Counted from the first letter of the stretch, positions 32,280 through 44,406 are shown. The stretch: 64,000 nucleotides of DNA from Ceriagrion tenellum (GCA_963169105.1 OY720633.1:140536700-140600699); one strand, 5' to 3'. Notes: generated from the sequence alone by a model not told the origin. Made by a program: numbers and translations.

Positions 32280-34340
32280 AATCTACGGTGACGTCATTAA
32301 AAACGCCAAGGAGAAAGAGGTAGCGATAAATTAGAAAAAACAACAATCCTTAACACCTTTTTTCAAAGCGTCTATACAATATGCACTCGAAATAGTACCG
32401 CAAAACTGCTTAGCCTATTAAAAAATCCAATTCAGAATATTTATATTTCTTATCGCAGCATAGAAAGTCAACTGATATCCATTAACTCCAAGAAATCAAC
32501 TGGTTCCGATCTAATTCCCACCCAAGTTAATTGAGAATTTCAGTCAAAAATAGCACCGTCATTGGAAATTATATTTGAAAAATCTCTTGCAAAATATCTT
32601 GTCCCTTACGATTAGAAAATTGCGAACGTCACACCGATCTTTAAGAGCGGAGATAAGGATGATCCTAGTAACTATTGACCTATTTCCCTCACGCCTATAT
32701 CGTGCAAAATATTGAAACATAAAATCTTCAGTTCAATTATCGGGTATCAAGATCAAGGGTCAACTTTAAACCAGCATGGATTTAGAAAAGGCAGGCCCAG
32801 CGAAACCCAGCTAGTTCACTTTTTTAACGATATTCTTTCCTCTGGAGATAGGGTCGCCCAGATAAACGTGATATTCTTGAATTTCAAAAAAGCTTTTGAT
32901 TGAGTTCCACATTCAAAATTACTTGTAAAGCTGAAAGCCTATAGAATACATCATGATATGATATATTGAATTAAAAATTTCTTAGATAACCGAGTACAGG
33001 AGCTCTAGATGGTGTAAGTTCAGATGCCGTTAAAGTAACATTGGGTGTACTCCAGGGAAGTATCATTGGCCCCTTATTATTCCATTGGAAGATAAAGATA
33101 AAAAGAGAAAATGTATTCACAAAGTTTCTTCGTTTAGTTAAAACTTGGCTGTTTACACAAAAAAACATTGATACTCTATTCTAAGAATCTAAAATTGACT
33201 GCTTCTGTTTATTAGAGACTAGTATATATAATCTGCTAAACGCATAGTGGTATTTTGTCTTATGTTGCTGTCCATTAGAGACTGTATTATATAATGTCAT
33301 GTACGCATAGTGTTTTGTTCAATTTTTTGTCTGGGTAACGCATATTTTTGTTTTTGAAGGTAGTCTTACCTCAGGAATAACCTTTAAGACTACCTAAATC
33401 TTTCATATTCGATGTAAATGTAGTTGTGTACATTATTTGATGGAAGAATAAACAATATCAACAATTTGTATATTAATGATGTCACCACTATCGTTACAAG
33501 ATCAACCGCCCCTCTGCAGACGACGTGGTAAGGTGCAGGGAAAATAACACCGAGTCTCACAGAATTGCGTTGAAGGAAGACTTAGATGCTAGAAGAGAAT
33601 GGTGGAATACTTGGCAGTTAGAATGAAATTTTAAAAAGTGCGTTGTTATGAAGTTTTGGAAAAAGAAAACTTGACCAACGAAGTGTACAAGTGTAAAAAT
33701 CTCTATTCTAAGCTGAACTATCAAATGTGGAGTAAGTACTTAGGTGTGACCATTACTCATGACCTGTCCTTGGGGAAAAACATTCGGGAAATTTTCGGAC
33801 AGACAAAAAAAAAATTGTTTTCATTAAAAGAATACTCGGAAAACGTGACGACAAAGTAAAATAGCGATGTTATTTCTCTCTCGTGAGACCCCACTTGGAG
33901 TACGCCGCAAGTATATGGGCCCATTACGAAGTAGGTCTAGTCTCAGTTATAGTTAGAATACAGCGGAGAACAACAAGATTAGTGAAAAATTGTTACGAAA
34001 AGCATAGTAGTGTTACTGAATTGTTGAGTGATTTAGGATGGTAACCTATATCTGATCTAAGGGAAAAATATGAGTGAAATCTTTTACGAAAGTTTGATTT
34101 ACACTATTCTTGCCGGATGTTCAACATGCTATGCTAGTACCAAATTATTATGGTATTAATGATCACAGACATGAAATCAAGGAAATAGACTGTGCAACCA
34201 ATATATTAAAATGACATTTTTTCCACGAACACTAAGGGACGATAACAATTGCGATAGTTCAGTTCTGCAAACCTTTGACCCTAACTGGATAAAGTAGGTT
34301 TTACACTTCTGCTAAATGTTTGAACATTTAAATATCCGCT
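32280..34340 (+). pseudogene. CR1/Jockey-like LINE with nested insertion
   Basis: Plus-strand frames, broken by stops and shifts, keep reverse-transcriptase order. NSKKSTGSDLIPTQV (about 32485-32530) comes first, then IANVTPIFKSGDKDDPSNY (32620-32675), ISLTPISCKILKHKI, NQHGFRKGRPSETQLV (32770-32815) and VIFLNFKKAFD (motif A, 32870-32900). Next is GVLQGSIIGPLLF (motif B, to 33082). A 382-bp foreign piece follows. LYINDVTTIV and the FADD region, frameshifted, resume at 33465. YLGVTITHDLSLG (33740-33780), SLVRPHLEYAASIWAHY (33873-33923), IVRIQRRTTRLV, SVTELLSDLGW and ATNILK...FFPRTLRD complete the C-terminus. The element is dead. The 5' half, including the endonuclease, is absent. Confidence 0.85.
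33083..33464 (+). mobile_element. 5'-truncated LINE 3' end inside the CR1-like LINE
   Basis: The piece interrupts RT motif B between PLLF and LYIND. Near its start it reads LRLVKTWLFTQ, like the last residues of CR1-type elements. A long 3' UTR follows, with a hairpin GGTAGTCTTA/TAAGACTACC (33359-33368 and 33385-33394), an AATAAA (33447-33452) and a short CAATATCAACAA tail. No clear target duplication was found. Orientation is the same as the host LINE. Confidence 0.7.
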
Positions 34341-35970
34341 ACCTTCAGAAAAGATTTTTGTCTCTACAAGAATCGGAAATCCACAATCAAGGTCTGAGGG
34401 TGGACTTCTGGTTGCAATGTCGAGCATGACGAACTAGGCTATGATTCTCTGTAATAAACCAGCGTCCATTAAATGCAGGTGTAAGGGATTGGGTGGAAAA
34501 TCGGTGCCTAATTTTAGCTGAGCAACAAGGGAGCACAGTTTGAATCCAAGGTGATGAAACAGGTTCCCTCAAATATTATTGTACACCAAATTTGCACTGT
34601 ACGCACAGTTTTTCCCAACAACAATTGAAAGGATTGTTCTGCATTTTTCATGCAGCTATGGTGTAACTGGACGCAAGTTTTTAACTAGCACACTTAAATG
34701 CAAATACAATGGACTGGAGCAAAAGCTTTGACGCACTGAGGAAAAAACGCGGAACTGCGTGGCATGTAGGGAATACACAGACACAATGTTTCTCACCCCA
34801 CTATAAGTTTCTTATAACTGGATTTCTCTAGATGTGTAGGCACTTCTCAAAACGCATTGATCTTCACTTGAGTACGGATTGTGTAGCGATCTACCAAGAG
34901 AGCAGCGTTGGCACATCATATAGGTTTATGGCGGTAAAAGAGTAAGCTGAAGCTAAACCGAAGCAGAACGACAGCGTTTGACTCCCTTTTCCACGTAGCT
35001 ATTAACTGGAACTTGATTTATCGGACTGCTTTTTATCTGATGACCCGTGATTTGAGAGGCTCAACAATGGCGTTGTTCCAACTTCTACATCAATGTGAGA
35101 TCTCGGCGGAAACAAATTTTAAATATTAGTCAAGGTGGAAACAAAGTTACCTTGGCATCGTTGGGATTTCATACTCTCTGATATTTTCATTTTGAATAGG
35201 CACTTTTGGTTTAAATGATAAGGTAGAGGTATTTCATCTCACTACATGCATATTCGCCACACCACAGCCGAATGTGTTGCTTTAGTGCAACGCAAATGGA
35301 TAGGATGCCGGCAGGGAAAAATTAATTTCTCCCTTCAAAGGAAAATAAACATCGCAATTTTTTAATATAGTGTAGCCAAGGTATTTACAAAATATAAAAA
35401 ATGAGCAAATTCGAGGGTGTGCGTGTCATGACAAAAACGCGTTTGAAGTTTTCAAAATGAAAATAAGTCATAAATTGTTTAGACAAAAATAAATAGTTTG
35501 GATATTATTTCAGTATTATTGTCATAATCTTGTGTACTGTAGTTTTATCTTACAAACCATTTTGTTTTGCTAATCCTAGGTATGATACTTCTGGAGATAT
35601 CGTAGATAGATCAAAAACAAATTTCCAAGGAGGTCAATTTTTCATACTACCGTATCTAGGCAACGATTGCAAATTTTACAGAACAAATGCATATGGTCAA
35701 CAATACAGTAAACTGGAGGGCATCCTGAAAATTTGGTCAAAATCTGTGAGGTCAAGGGAAACTGGATGTTCGAATTGACGCACAATGACCCATTAAAACT
35801 AACCCCCATTGAAATATCCGGCAAGATATAGCTCCTGCATGGTTAAGTGCCTTGTTCATCTTTTACCTTGTTTAATATTACTCATCAGTCGCGTTAATAA
35901 TGATAACCAGTAGTTTTATTTTACATAGTATATTGTATGATAGCAAATCGTTTACGTAGCCTATCCTTTT
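34341..35970. other. AT-leaning stretch, nothing recognised
   Basis: An 82-codon frame at 35530-35778 follows an acceptor-like TTTTGCTAATCCTAG but shows no known domain. Nothing else is supported. Confidence 0.45.
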
Positions 35971-36013
35971 GATAATAAAAAACACTTGGTTGTTATTCCA
36001 CACCCTATTGTAA

Positions 36014-36058
36014 GGAAACGACCCGGGTTTCGGCATGTCATGCCATCTTCAGGTACAA
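36014..36058 (-). ncRNA. Hammerhead-ribozyme-like motif in the Penelope terminal repeat
   Basis: On the minus strand: GTAC, CTGAAGA (canonical CTGATGA with one change), T, a perfect stem II GGCAT-GAC-ATGCC, GAA, a self-complementary stem III ACCCGGGT, then C at the expected cleavage position. The minimal loop-less stem III matches what is known of hammerheads in Penelope-like elements. Stem I pairs only weakly. The T-to-A change in the core would be expected to weaken cleavage. Confidence 0.6.
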
Positions 36059-36168
36059 ATGGTTGGGTGGCTTACACCTATATAGGAATCCGATGGTCTT
36101 GGGATTGCTTGCATAAGAAAAAACAACAAAGGAAGGGAGGGGGGGAAGGTTTCCCAAAAGGTTTAAAA

Positions 36169-37733
36169 TCATGAGGAAATTAAGGTTGAGGGTCGTGGAG
36201 GGATGGTGGTGTGACAAAGTAAAGGTGACTGGGAGGGGAACATATGGTCATTACAAAGTTTAGTGGGGCAATTCACGATTTCAAACTGCTCTAAGAAGTC
36301 CATTTTACGCCCCTTGTCAATACAATGTAAAATCCGAGGTTCAAAATTACACCAATGGTTTTCGTCACATAAATATTTGGCTATTCCAGAGGATTCGTCA
36401 TAGTTTAAAAAAATATCGTCGATGTTCTTTCATTCTAATGTTAAAATTTCTCCCAGTTTGTCCAATATATTTAATATTACAAGTATCATACTTCAACTGG
36501 TAATCACCACTTTTCTGTAAATTGTCATACTTGTTCTTTGTATTAAAGAGCATTTTACCCACTGACACAGGATTGCAAAATGACACTTTGGCATTATAGA
36601 TTATATTAAATAGCTTAAATGAGACATGAGGTATGAAAGGTAGCTTGCACCAGCGTGAAGGTTTGTCAATATCAACTTGAATGGAAGCTATAAAATTTAT
36701 ACCTTGTTTTTTGTTAGATCTTTCAATAAGTTTTTCAATCAGTTTTGGGTCAAAACCATTTTGTTGGGCAATATACTTAATGGCATTTAATTCCTTGTTA
36801 AAGTTGTCCTGGGACATTGGGATACTTGTTAGCCTGTTTACCATTGATTTTAGCGAAGCTGTTTTGTGAATACGGTGATGGTTTGAGTTCATTGGAATAA
36901 CCACATCCGTAAATGTAGGATTTTTGGTATATTGAAAACTCATGTTTGCCCGTACTAATATCAATGTTAATATCTAAAAAGTTAATGTTATGTCCACCGT
37001 ATTCCAAGGTGAACTCGATTGATTGGTGCAGAGAGTTTATGAAAGACGTAAAGTTATTCAGCTGGCGCAAGGTACCTGACCACAAACATATAATGTCATC
37101 CACATAACGATACCAATAACATATGTTACTTAACATTGGATGCTTTCAATCAAATAATTTAAGTTCTAACTCATTCATGAATATCTCAGCTAAAATTGGT
37201 GACAATGGTGACCCCATAGCAAGGCCAGACGTTTGTTTATAAAATGTACCATTAAATAAGAAATAATTTTGTTCGATGCATATATCCAAAAGTAATTTGA
37301 TCTCATTTAACATTTTGTCATCACCACCTGAACGTTTAATTAAATTTACCGCTAAGTTTGAGGCTTCCTTGGCTGGAACTGACGTAAACAGGTTAGTCAC
37401 ATCAAATGAAATGAGCTTGGAATTGGGAGGGGGTTACACTGTTGATATTTTTGTCACCAAATCCACTGCGTTCTTAATGCTGAATTTTGATTGAAAAGAA
37501 GAATAATTTTTCAACAGACTATTTAATTTCACAGCCAATTTATGACATGGGGCGGTGAAGTGGGAAACAACTGGTCGAATAGGGGTATTGGGTTTGTGGG
37601 TTTTAGGCAGTCCGAAAAACCTTGGAGATAAGGGGTTCATGTTGAATAGTTTCCACTTGTCTTCGGCACTTAAAGCACTACCACACTTTGACACTGTGGC
37701 TTTAAGTTGGCTCTTTGTACCATTTCCTACCAT
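36169..37733 (-). pseudogene. Penelope-like reverse transcriptase / GIY-YIG endonuclease
   Basis: This enzyme copies element RNA at a nick made by its own endonuclease. Minus-strand text in order: FFGLPKTHKPNTPIRPVVS, FDVTNLFTSVP (motif A), SGLAMGSPLSPILAEIFM (motif B), YRYVDDIICLW (catalytic YVDD), INFLDINIDI, PTFTDVVIP, then the GIY-YIG nuclease GDYQLKYDTCNIKYIGQTGR (GIY changed to GDY) and NIRMKEH. A C-terminal stretch in another frame ends in PRPSTLISS at 36169. In-frame stops lie at 37434-37436 and 37146-37148. Frameshifts lie near 36920 and in a T-run near 36410. Otherwise it is well preserved, so decay is recent relative to the LINEs nearby. About 200-300 N-terminal residues typical of the family are missing. 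Confidence 0.9.
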
Positions 37734-37742
37734 TTGTACCTG

Positions 37743-37785
37743 AAGTGTTTTTTATTATCAAAATGAAGGAGTTCCACAGAGTAAC
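37743..37785 (+). repeat. Inverted terminal-repeat fragment of the Penelope-like element
   Basis: The first 17 bases are the exact reverse complement of 35971-35987. The following AAAATGAAGGAGTTCCAC matches the solo copy at about 56594-56610. On the element's own strand this region also repeats the string CTTCAGGTACAAATGGT found near the hammerhead-like motif at 36048-36064. Confidence 0.75.
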
Positions 37786-37915
37786 GCCGGAGACAGTGTC
37801 TTATATTAAATAGCCTATCCTATTTTATGGTCTGACCGCGTATTGTCATCCTGACTGTTTTTGGCCTCGTTTGGCATTCGGACAAGCGTGCACAGTTCTG
37901 ATTTCAGCTGGGATG

Positions 37916-38070
37916 TGTATTGCATGCCTGGTGTGGAACCTCCCCGTGCCACGTACCATAGTGTTTGCTTGCGAGGTATTTTGCAGATAAAGATTTGTAG
38001 ATTGAGACAGTCCAGTTATATAATTTATGTCAGTCAAGTGGAACTTCAAAGATATATGATAAACTGTAGT
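37916..38070 (+). repeat. Dispersed repeat, copy 2
   Basis: Partner of 32076-32223. Contains TTGCATGCCTGGTGTGGAAC and GTCAGTCAAGTGGAACTTC. It lies about 130 bp beyond the Penelope-like element and is not obviously part of it. Confidence 0.7.
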
Positions 38071-38634
38071 CATTGGCTCTTTTGTGTTTTGATGAACATA
38101 ATTAGGTCTCCGTCGGACCAAATTACAACTAACACACTGCATGTGATGGAGAGATATTTCTGTGCCTACAGATTTCTGTCAATGATCACCTCATTTCATC
38201 TAATTCAGTTACATATGGCTGTTTTACAGTCAGGTTCTTTTGCGAAGTAGTTTTTTTTCAATTTCTTAAGGGCAAAAGAAATATTAACGAATCACTATGA
38301 CTCTATATGATACAAAACTACAGTTTCGCATTTTGAGGGCTTAATTTAGGATACTGGCTGAGTAATTTTGTGATTAATGTGACTTGCTATGTCAAGTAGC
38401 ACAAACTGACAGTGGCCAAAAACGAATCCTATTTTACTTCATTATCAGTAATTGGTCACCCCGTAATTGATTGTGATCATATTTGGCCTAAATTTCCAAA
38501 TACGTAATACTTTTACCTTTATTAAAATACCCTTAATTTTCTCTTTGCATTTGATATTTTAATAATTTTGCTTCATTTTAATTTCAGTATAGAGGAAACA
38601 GTTTTTTGCCGCGTGGAAAATAACTTCAATTCAC
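38071..38634. other. AT-rich spacer, nothing recognised
   Basis: No motif was recognised. Confidence 0.4.
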
Positions 38635-38869
38635 CTGGCTTATAACTGTAATATTTAACTTTTTAACGCCTAATATGCAGAAACCTGATAATGATAACCT
38701 CCATGTTATGGATGCCACGGCTGCAAAAACATATTGAGCTCCAAGATCAAGCCTACAGTTTAAATTAAATAAGTCTGGGAACAGAAATACTTCCGGTCCA
38801 ACATCATTTCTCTCCATTTTCGCAACAAAACACGCTGTCATAATAGGAACCAATACTTGTAGAGGAGTA
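38635..38869 (-). other. Weak candidate coding exon
   Basis: On the minus strand a 235-bp open segment is preceded by an acceptor-like TTACTGTCAATATGTTGTCCAG and followed by the donor-like CAG/GTGAAT. The peptide is mixed hydrophobic and polar, for example LQVLVPIMTACFVAKMERND and ITWRLSLSGFCILGVKKLN. It might be a membrane-protein exon. I do not recognise a family, and chance cannot be excluded. Confidence 0.2.
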
Positions 38870-41089
38870 CTGGACAACATATTGACAGTAAGACCGTTTT
38901 AAATATGCTATGATTCTCTTTGGTGGAAAAAATATGTGCCTGGAAAGCGATTTCTCACGGATAGAGGCCATTAATTCTAAGGTTCAGGAGATGTACCCAA
39001 GAACTATACCATTTAAGGATTGGATAGAGATGAATAAAAGTACTGATTCAGATGCTTATTCTAAAAAGGGAACATTACTGTGAAAATATTCTCTATGTTC
39101 TGCGAAATTATGAATAATCTGAATAGTGTACAAATTGAAAAAGAACGACTCGTATTTTAGTATAATTTAAGAATTAAAATTTTTGGAATTTCCCACGTCG
39201 ATTGATATGGAAGTCATAATCTCTATTCCAGAGAAAGCTATATAGATGGCGGTGCTTTGCGAGATTAAACTGAAACAAGGAATAATGGCTACAATGGAAA
39301 TCGGGAAACAGGAATTCTAAGGATAGTACTTGCCGAACAAATTATGCAGCCATTGAAGGATCTATGAAACAGAGGCAGCAATGAGCAGTAGAACCTCATC
39401 TGCTTTAAGAGTTAAAAACTGCAGCACGAGTGAGCACTCAAAAAGGAAATAACACAAGTTTTCAAATATGTCGGGTCACTTTGGTTTAAATTACTTTTGT
39501 AAATTTCATTGCATTTCAAACAGGTGATTTCCATCAAATGGTCGATGGATGTACGGTTTACCCTGTTGCTTTAGAAACATTTGTGACATATATAAATTCT
39601 CTTTTAGAGAGTCATTGAGAACTTTCATTTTCTGTTTTTTGATTGAGTTTACAGACTTGGGCCTTACACATTATTGAGGTGAAGCAAGCCTGCTTTGATG
39701 AATTAAATCCTCGTAAATAATTTCGCTATGCTCCGAAAGAAAAATGGGGAAAAGTTTGTATTTTTTTAGACTGTTCTTATGAAAAATTCATATTCTTTAA
39801 TATACATGAAAAAAATTTAGCGGCATATAACATTTTTTTAATTAAAATGTTTATTTATATTTACAATGTATTTGCAGGTAATTGATATAAAGAGTCCAGC
39901 GGGAATATGACGATTATTAAAGAGTGGGGGTCCACTTATATAGGCACCACATCAATTATCTATAATTATTTTTGCAAATGGCAAGGAAGTAGAATATAAA
40001 TATATTGTAAATTTTAACTTCGATGGCAGCAGTAGTCTCATTTATTTCAATTCATTGCTAATACAGTAAATCTTTTAGAATTAGTATTTTGCAAAGGTTT
40101 TCTCCTAATTTACTTATGCGTCTATAGATTCACGGGAAAGGAGGAGGAAAAACTCTTATTAAAACAGTTAACTCAACATAAAAATCATACAGTGCTAAAA
40201 ATATTTCCAATCTCCTGGTGGTTTGCGTGGAGGTGCTCATTCAACCATCATCTAGCCTTTAAGGAAGGAATTATTTATTAAAACTATTTTTGGTTGGTTA
40301 GTTTTGTGGGAAGTATTTTTTGTTATGGCGATTGCTAGTCAACTACAGCTAAGGGGCTGGTCATCTTAGGTTATGCCACTTTTACTCAAACATGTTCGTT
40401 ATATTTTGAACATTTTATATTGGCTCATTTCACCAACATTATTGATTCCGAAAATCGTTTTGTTGCATTCATCCTCTTTGCATTGTATCCCAGTGAGCAA
40501 CATTAATATTTTATCATTAATGCATCATTTTAGCATCCTTCAAAAACTGCTGGGTGCAATCTGGAGCTCTCTCTATCAAGTTCTTTCATTCCATTAATTT
40601 TTTCAAACATTCCTTATGACCCACAAGGGTCGTCATATATCCCGATTGCTCATCTCCTTTACTTTAAACACAATTCTCTTGCCTCTCTGAATTGACAACT
40701 CTCTAAAAGGCTTCAAAATTAGTAATTTTATCAGTTTATTTGGTCATCATTGTTCTTCAACAACATAGCATTGTAACGTCTTCCAATCGTCTATGCTCTG
40801 CTCCTCTTATGATCCAAAATTCTCTGAGATGTACTAGCATGCTCTATACGTTAGTTCAAATCGTAGTCTTTCCAAACCTTAGCATTCAGTCGTTGGTCTC
40901 GGTGAACAGCGACCCCTTCGTGAGTGTAAGTGCACCACGAGGCAAGGGCTCCCTGACAACATAGGCAGACGGGGCTTTTACTGATATGGCGGAAATTGAG
41001 TTTTTTTGTAAATAATATTTGAACCAGTTTCTTATAAAAAAATGTAACGTGAAGGGAATAGATACTCTGCGGTCGCAAATGTCTCAGTT
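38870..41089. other. AT-rich stretch, nothing recognised
   Basis: No gene, RNA or repeat family was recognised. Open frames at 40373-40597 and 40740-40964 lack domains. Confidence 0.45.
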
Positions 41090-41720
41090 CATTCCCGTAA
41101 AGGTAGAATCGGGCATCTTTCCCCTCCACTCACAGCGTCTTTCTTGTTGGAAGAGGTGGTGTGAAGATCGGGAATTAGAGGGGGAAATGGACCCCTGAAG
41201 GTGAGGAGGCAATAGATGTCGAAATGGGGGTGGTGGGGAAAAGAGAGATGAGGGTTCTCGGAGAAAATCTACCGCCGTTTACGCCCCCTTTCTAAAATAC
41301 ACGCGGGAGAGCGAAGGGTGAGGCGGGGGGAGGTAAGAGGGTGGAGCGGTGTTGGGTGAGTGGGAGGAGGGGATGAGAAGAATTAAGGGGCGGCCTCATC
41401 TTTAAACCCCACCCACTCTCTCTCGCAGGGCGCCACCCTCATCTCCCCCCCTCGATTTCCCTCAGCAAACACCCACTTCCAACGCCCCCCCATCTCCAAC
41501 TTCGCATCCGACTTCCCCACTATTCAACCTAACCTCCCCCGCTCCCCAAGTCCTTCCTTTTCTTCACCGTTCACCCTTTTCCATTCGCCCTTAAAGCTTA
41601 AGCAAACCCATCTCCTTCCTTCAGCTTCTTTCCCCATCCTATTCCTTCCTCCTCCACACCTTCAGCAGCGGTACTTACCAGTGCGATAAAGGGAAACGCG
41701 TTACCACCGCGGACGAAGTC
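41090..41720. other. GC-rich island, purine-rich then pyrimidine-rich
   Basis: Plus strand is G/A-rich at 41150-41395, then abruptly C/T-rich at 41400-41660. No coding motif was recognised. Confidence 0.6.
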
Positions 41721-42420
41721 TGAATAGCTTCGAGGGTTTGTGCGTTGAGGACGGTAGGAATGAACTAAGTTGGTACTGAACTGAGAACTATCTATGCTTC
41801 TTTATGCTCAAATGCATACATAATAGGGGTTCGGGTATTTTGGAGGTGGCTAGAGTACTTCCCTCACTGTGCCTTACCATTTGAAGTATCTGTAATCGCA
41901 GCTAAAGTGATATTTCATAGACGTCTAAATGTAATTCCATTTCGCTTTGTACTCTCCACATTGGCCTATTAATAACAGCCATGGTTTTGACAAATGATGT
42001 CATTATCAAGGTACAACTCCTTTCTTTTATTGTCCATGTTTACAGAAATGGGTGAGGGGAGGCTTTCAAACAATCCTGTAGTTTTCTTCTCACACCCTCT
42101 CTCTCACATTCCCCAAACCACCCTCGATTTCTGCATACATGAATAACGAAAGAAAGAAATTGTATCTCGATGATGGTATCATATGACGCAACCATGGTTC
42201 TACCATAATGGTTGGTGTAAGTAAAGCAGGATGGAAAGTAGAACGCGAGATGTAATTTCCTGTATCAATTATCCATAAAGTTAAGCTTGAAATTGTAACT
42301 TGCAACATTTTAATGCCTAAATCATATTCAAACCCAAAATTCCAATTTGTATTTCAGTTTTTATTTCGACATTAAAATTACGCTATGCAAACGCACTTCG
42401 CATAGATTGGTTTTAGACGT
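41721..42420. other. Unassigned, with a possible SINE-head relic
   Basis: GAGGTGGCTAGAGTACTT at 41849-41866 resembles the start of the SINE at 6486 (GTGGCTAGAGTACT), with GGGGTTCGGG upstream. The B box cannot be recognised, so it is only a possible degraded copy. Confidence 0.3.
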
Positions 42421-43200
42421 GAACTTATGAAAATACTCATTGGAATGAAAAATCGTGAGCTTTTTGAGGTGGATAAAGGAAGGAAAAAGTCATACCGAGT
42501 TGGTTTTGGTGGGGTAGTGCCGTTTCTGTTGAGGGAAGCGAAGAGGAGGGGAGGGCGGAGGAGGCGGGTTGGGTGGATCTGCGATCGCGAGGTAATTGGT
42601 TTCCTTGGCGGGGCGTCGCGGGAGGAGTGAGTGGGTTATATACGTAAGGTGACTGGCTCCTCAAATGGGATCGGATGGCTGACTCCCTGTTGGTGGGGGG
42701 GGGGAAGAGGCGGAGGGATTGGAGCGAGAAAACTCGGATAGTCATCTTTCTTTCTCCCACCGGAATTACAAAAATCGTCGGTGGAGAGCTGGGATTTCTT
42801 ATTCTTTCCCCCTGCACGCCACCTCCTTCCATCTCCTTTCCAAGGGCTATAACGCCTTGGAGGAGCAATACGGGGAAAGGGGAGCGGAGGTAATGGGGTG
42901 GCGAAGGAGGGAAAGGCTGGGAGGGAAGGCGCAATTGGAATGGGAGTCTAGAGATGGAGAGGAAGAGCGGAGAATGGGGAAAAAAGAGGGCGGGATTTAT
43001 TGCGACGTATTCCTATTTCCGGTAAATTTCGGGGCCGGAGTCGTCTTGGGAGGAGTTAGCGATAAAAGAGAAATATAATGATCGCCGTAGCCAGGCTTTT
43101 AAGGGAAAGTAATTCCCATAAATTTCTTCGGAGGGGCACCAGAAGCTTTCCTCTTGGAAAACTAGCACCCGTATCAACCTCTCCCTCTCTCTCAAAGTTC
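42421..43200. other. GC-rich, mainly purine-rich island
   Basis: Plus strand is G/A-rich with a run of ten G near 42695. A C/T-rich patch lies at 42745-42850. The 165-codon minus-strand frame (42437-42934) is compositional. No domain was recognised. Confidence 0.55.
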
Positions 43201-44325
43201 AAGTTATATCATGAGGGTGTTAAGATGATATATTTCTCACGACCAAACTAAAGTAGCCTATTCGATAAAGTTAAAAGAAGTACGGGAAAATGCTTGCGAC
43301 TGAATATGGAGAGATTATTCATAGCTATCCTTTTAGTTGATAGGTTTTGTCTATGTTATCTACCTACTTAAAGTAATCGCACAAAGCTGCCAGAAGCTCT
43401 AACTTTTCTATTATTCAATTTTACTGTCGCTTTTAATTAAATAGTTAATTCAATAAAGCATATAAGCAAAGCATATAAGTTACATTTGAACTGGGATTTT
43501 TACCTCGCTTTGTTCCATTCGAAAGAAGATCCCGTGATTGAAATTTTAGAAATAAAAATTTTAAATATATAAATAATAAAATACACTATCACGCCTATCA
43601 AAAACATAATTCCTTCATCTTTTTGAGCTAATCAAATATTACAAAGTATCAATCGACGAATTTCTGCTAGAAATGCATGCATCAGAAAAGGTTTCTCATT
43701 GCTTCTCCAACGAGGGAAATGCACGATTGGCATAATTCGTCCCTACTGACTGTTCTTTTTACAATAGGTAATTATAATTAGAAGTATTGTCAGGGAAAGC
43801 GTCTCCATGTTTAGGATGTGAGTTAAGGTTCATCTACTCCTGCTAAGTACCCTCCGAACCACGTCGAGGGTATGTATCAAGGGTTGAGTTATTACAAACA
43901 TGCATGAAACCATTCCCTATTAAAGATAATGTAACTGCGGTTTCTAAAGTACAAGCTGAAAACTTTTAAAACTTGTTAGGAGGGAAATATTATAATTATG
44001 CTCTAACACTATAGACATGCTACCTAGGCTGTTTGTATAAATGTTTTTCGCGCCTACCCTAGAAGTTCAAATAGATGCAATAGGTACACCGAAATTAAAA
44101 ACGGCTTGCTGTAAGTCCTTTTTAGCGGGTAAATATACCTGCATTATCTATTTATCTATTGAATACCACTGATAAGAACATGTGTGCCAAGCTTCATGCA
44201 AGTCTGAACAAAGTCAAAAACCTCTCCCATAATCTTAACTTGAGAGGACGAAAATGTGTCAGCACGTTTTAAAATGGTTACGATCCAAGTAAAGCCATTC
44301 TAAAATTTGTCGATAGTTGTCAAAT
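43201..44325. other. AT-rich stretch, nothing recognised
   Basis: A short direct repeat, AAAGCATATAAG twice in tandem, lies at 43455-43480. No gene or element was recognised. Confidence 0.45.
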
Positions 44326-44361
44326 TCTCTCAGGTTTCACACCGAGCTAAATATTTAACTT

Positions 44362-44406
44362 CTGCCAACATTTGGACAAAACACTCTTCGGTCATCATCA
44401 GGGCAA
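44362..44406 (-). ncRNA. Hammerhead-like motif, left arm, defective
   Basis: On the minus strand: TTGCC, CTGATGA, T, GAC...GTC, then CAA in place of GAA, and GGCAG. The stem I strands TTGCC/GGCAG pair at five positions, with a G-T wobble at the end. The G-to-C change in the conserved GAA should abolish activity. Confidence 0.4.

Larger units (their letters stand above)
35971..37785 (-). mobile_element. Penelope-like element with inverted terminal-repeat fragment
   Basis: The minus-strand element holds RT and GIY-YIG coding (36169-37733). Its 3' end (36058 down to 35971) carries a hammerhead-like motif followed by a string ending AAGTGTTTTTTATTATC. The same 17 bases recur in opposite orientation at 37743-37759, just beyond the 5' end, where they run on into AAAATGAAGGAGTTCCAC. 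The solo copy at 56501-56640 contains both halves joined, so the right-hand piece is an inverted fragment of the element's own terminal repeat. Penelope-like elements are known for 5' truncation with inverted or partial terminal repeats. The N-terminal domain before RT is missing. Confidence 0.85.

Noticed and set aside
35530..35778. 82-codon frame after an acceptor-like site
   Set aside because: No donor at its end, no known domain, and an antisense frame overlaps it.
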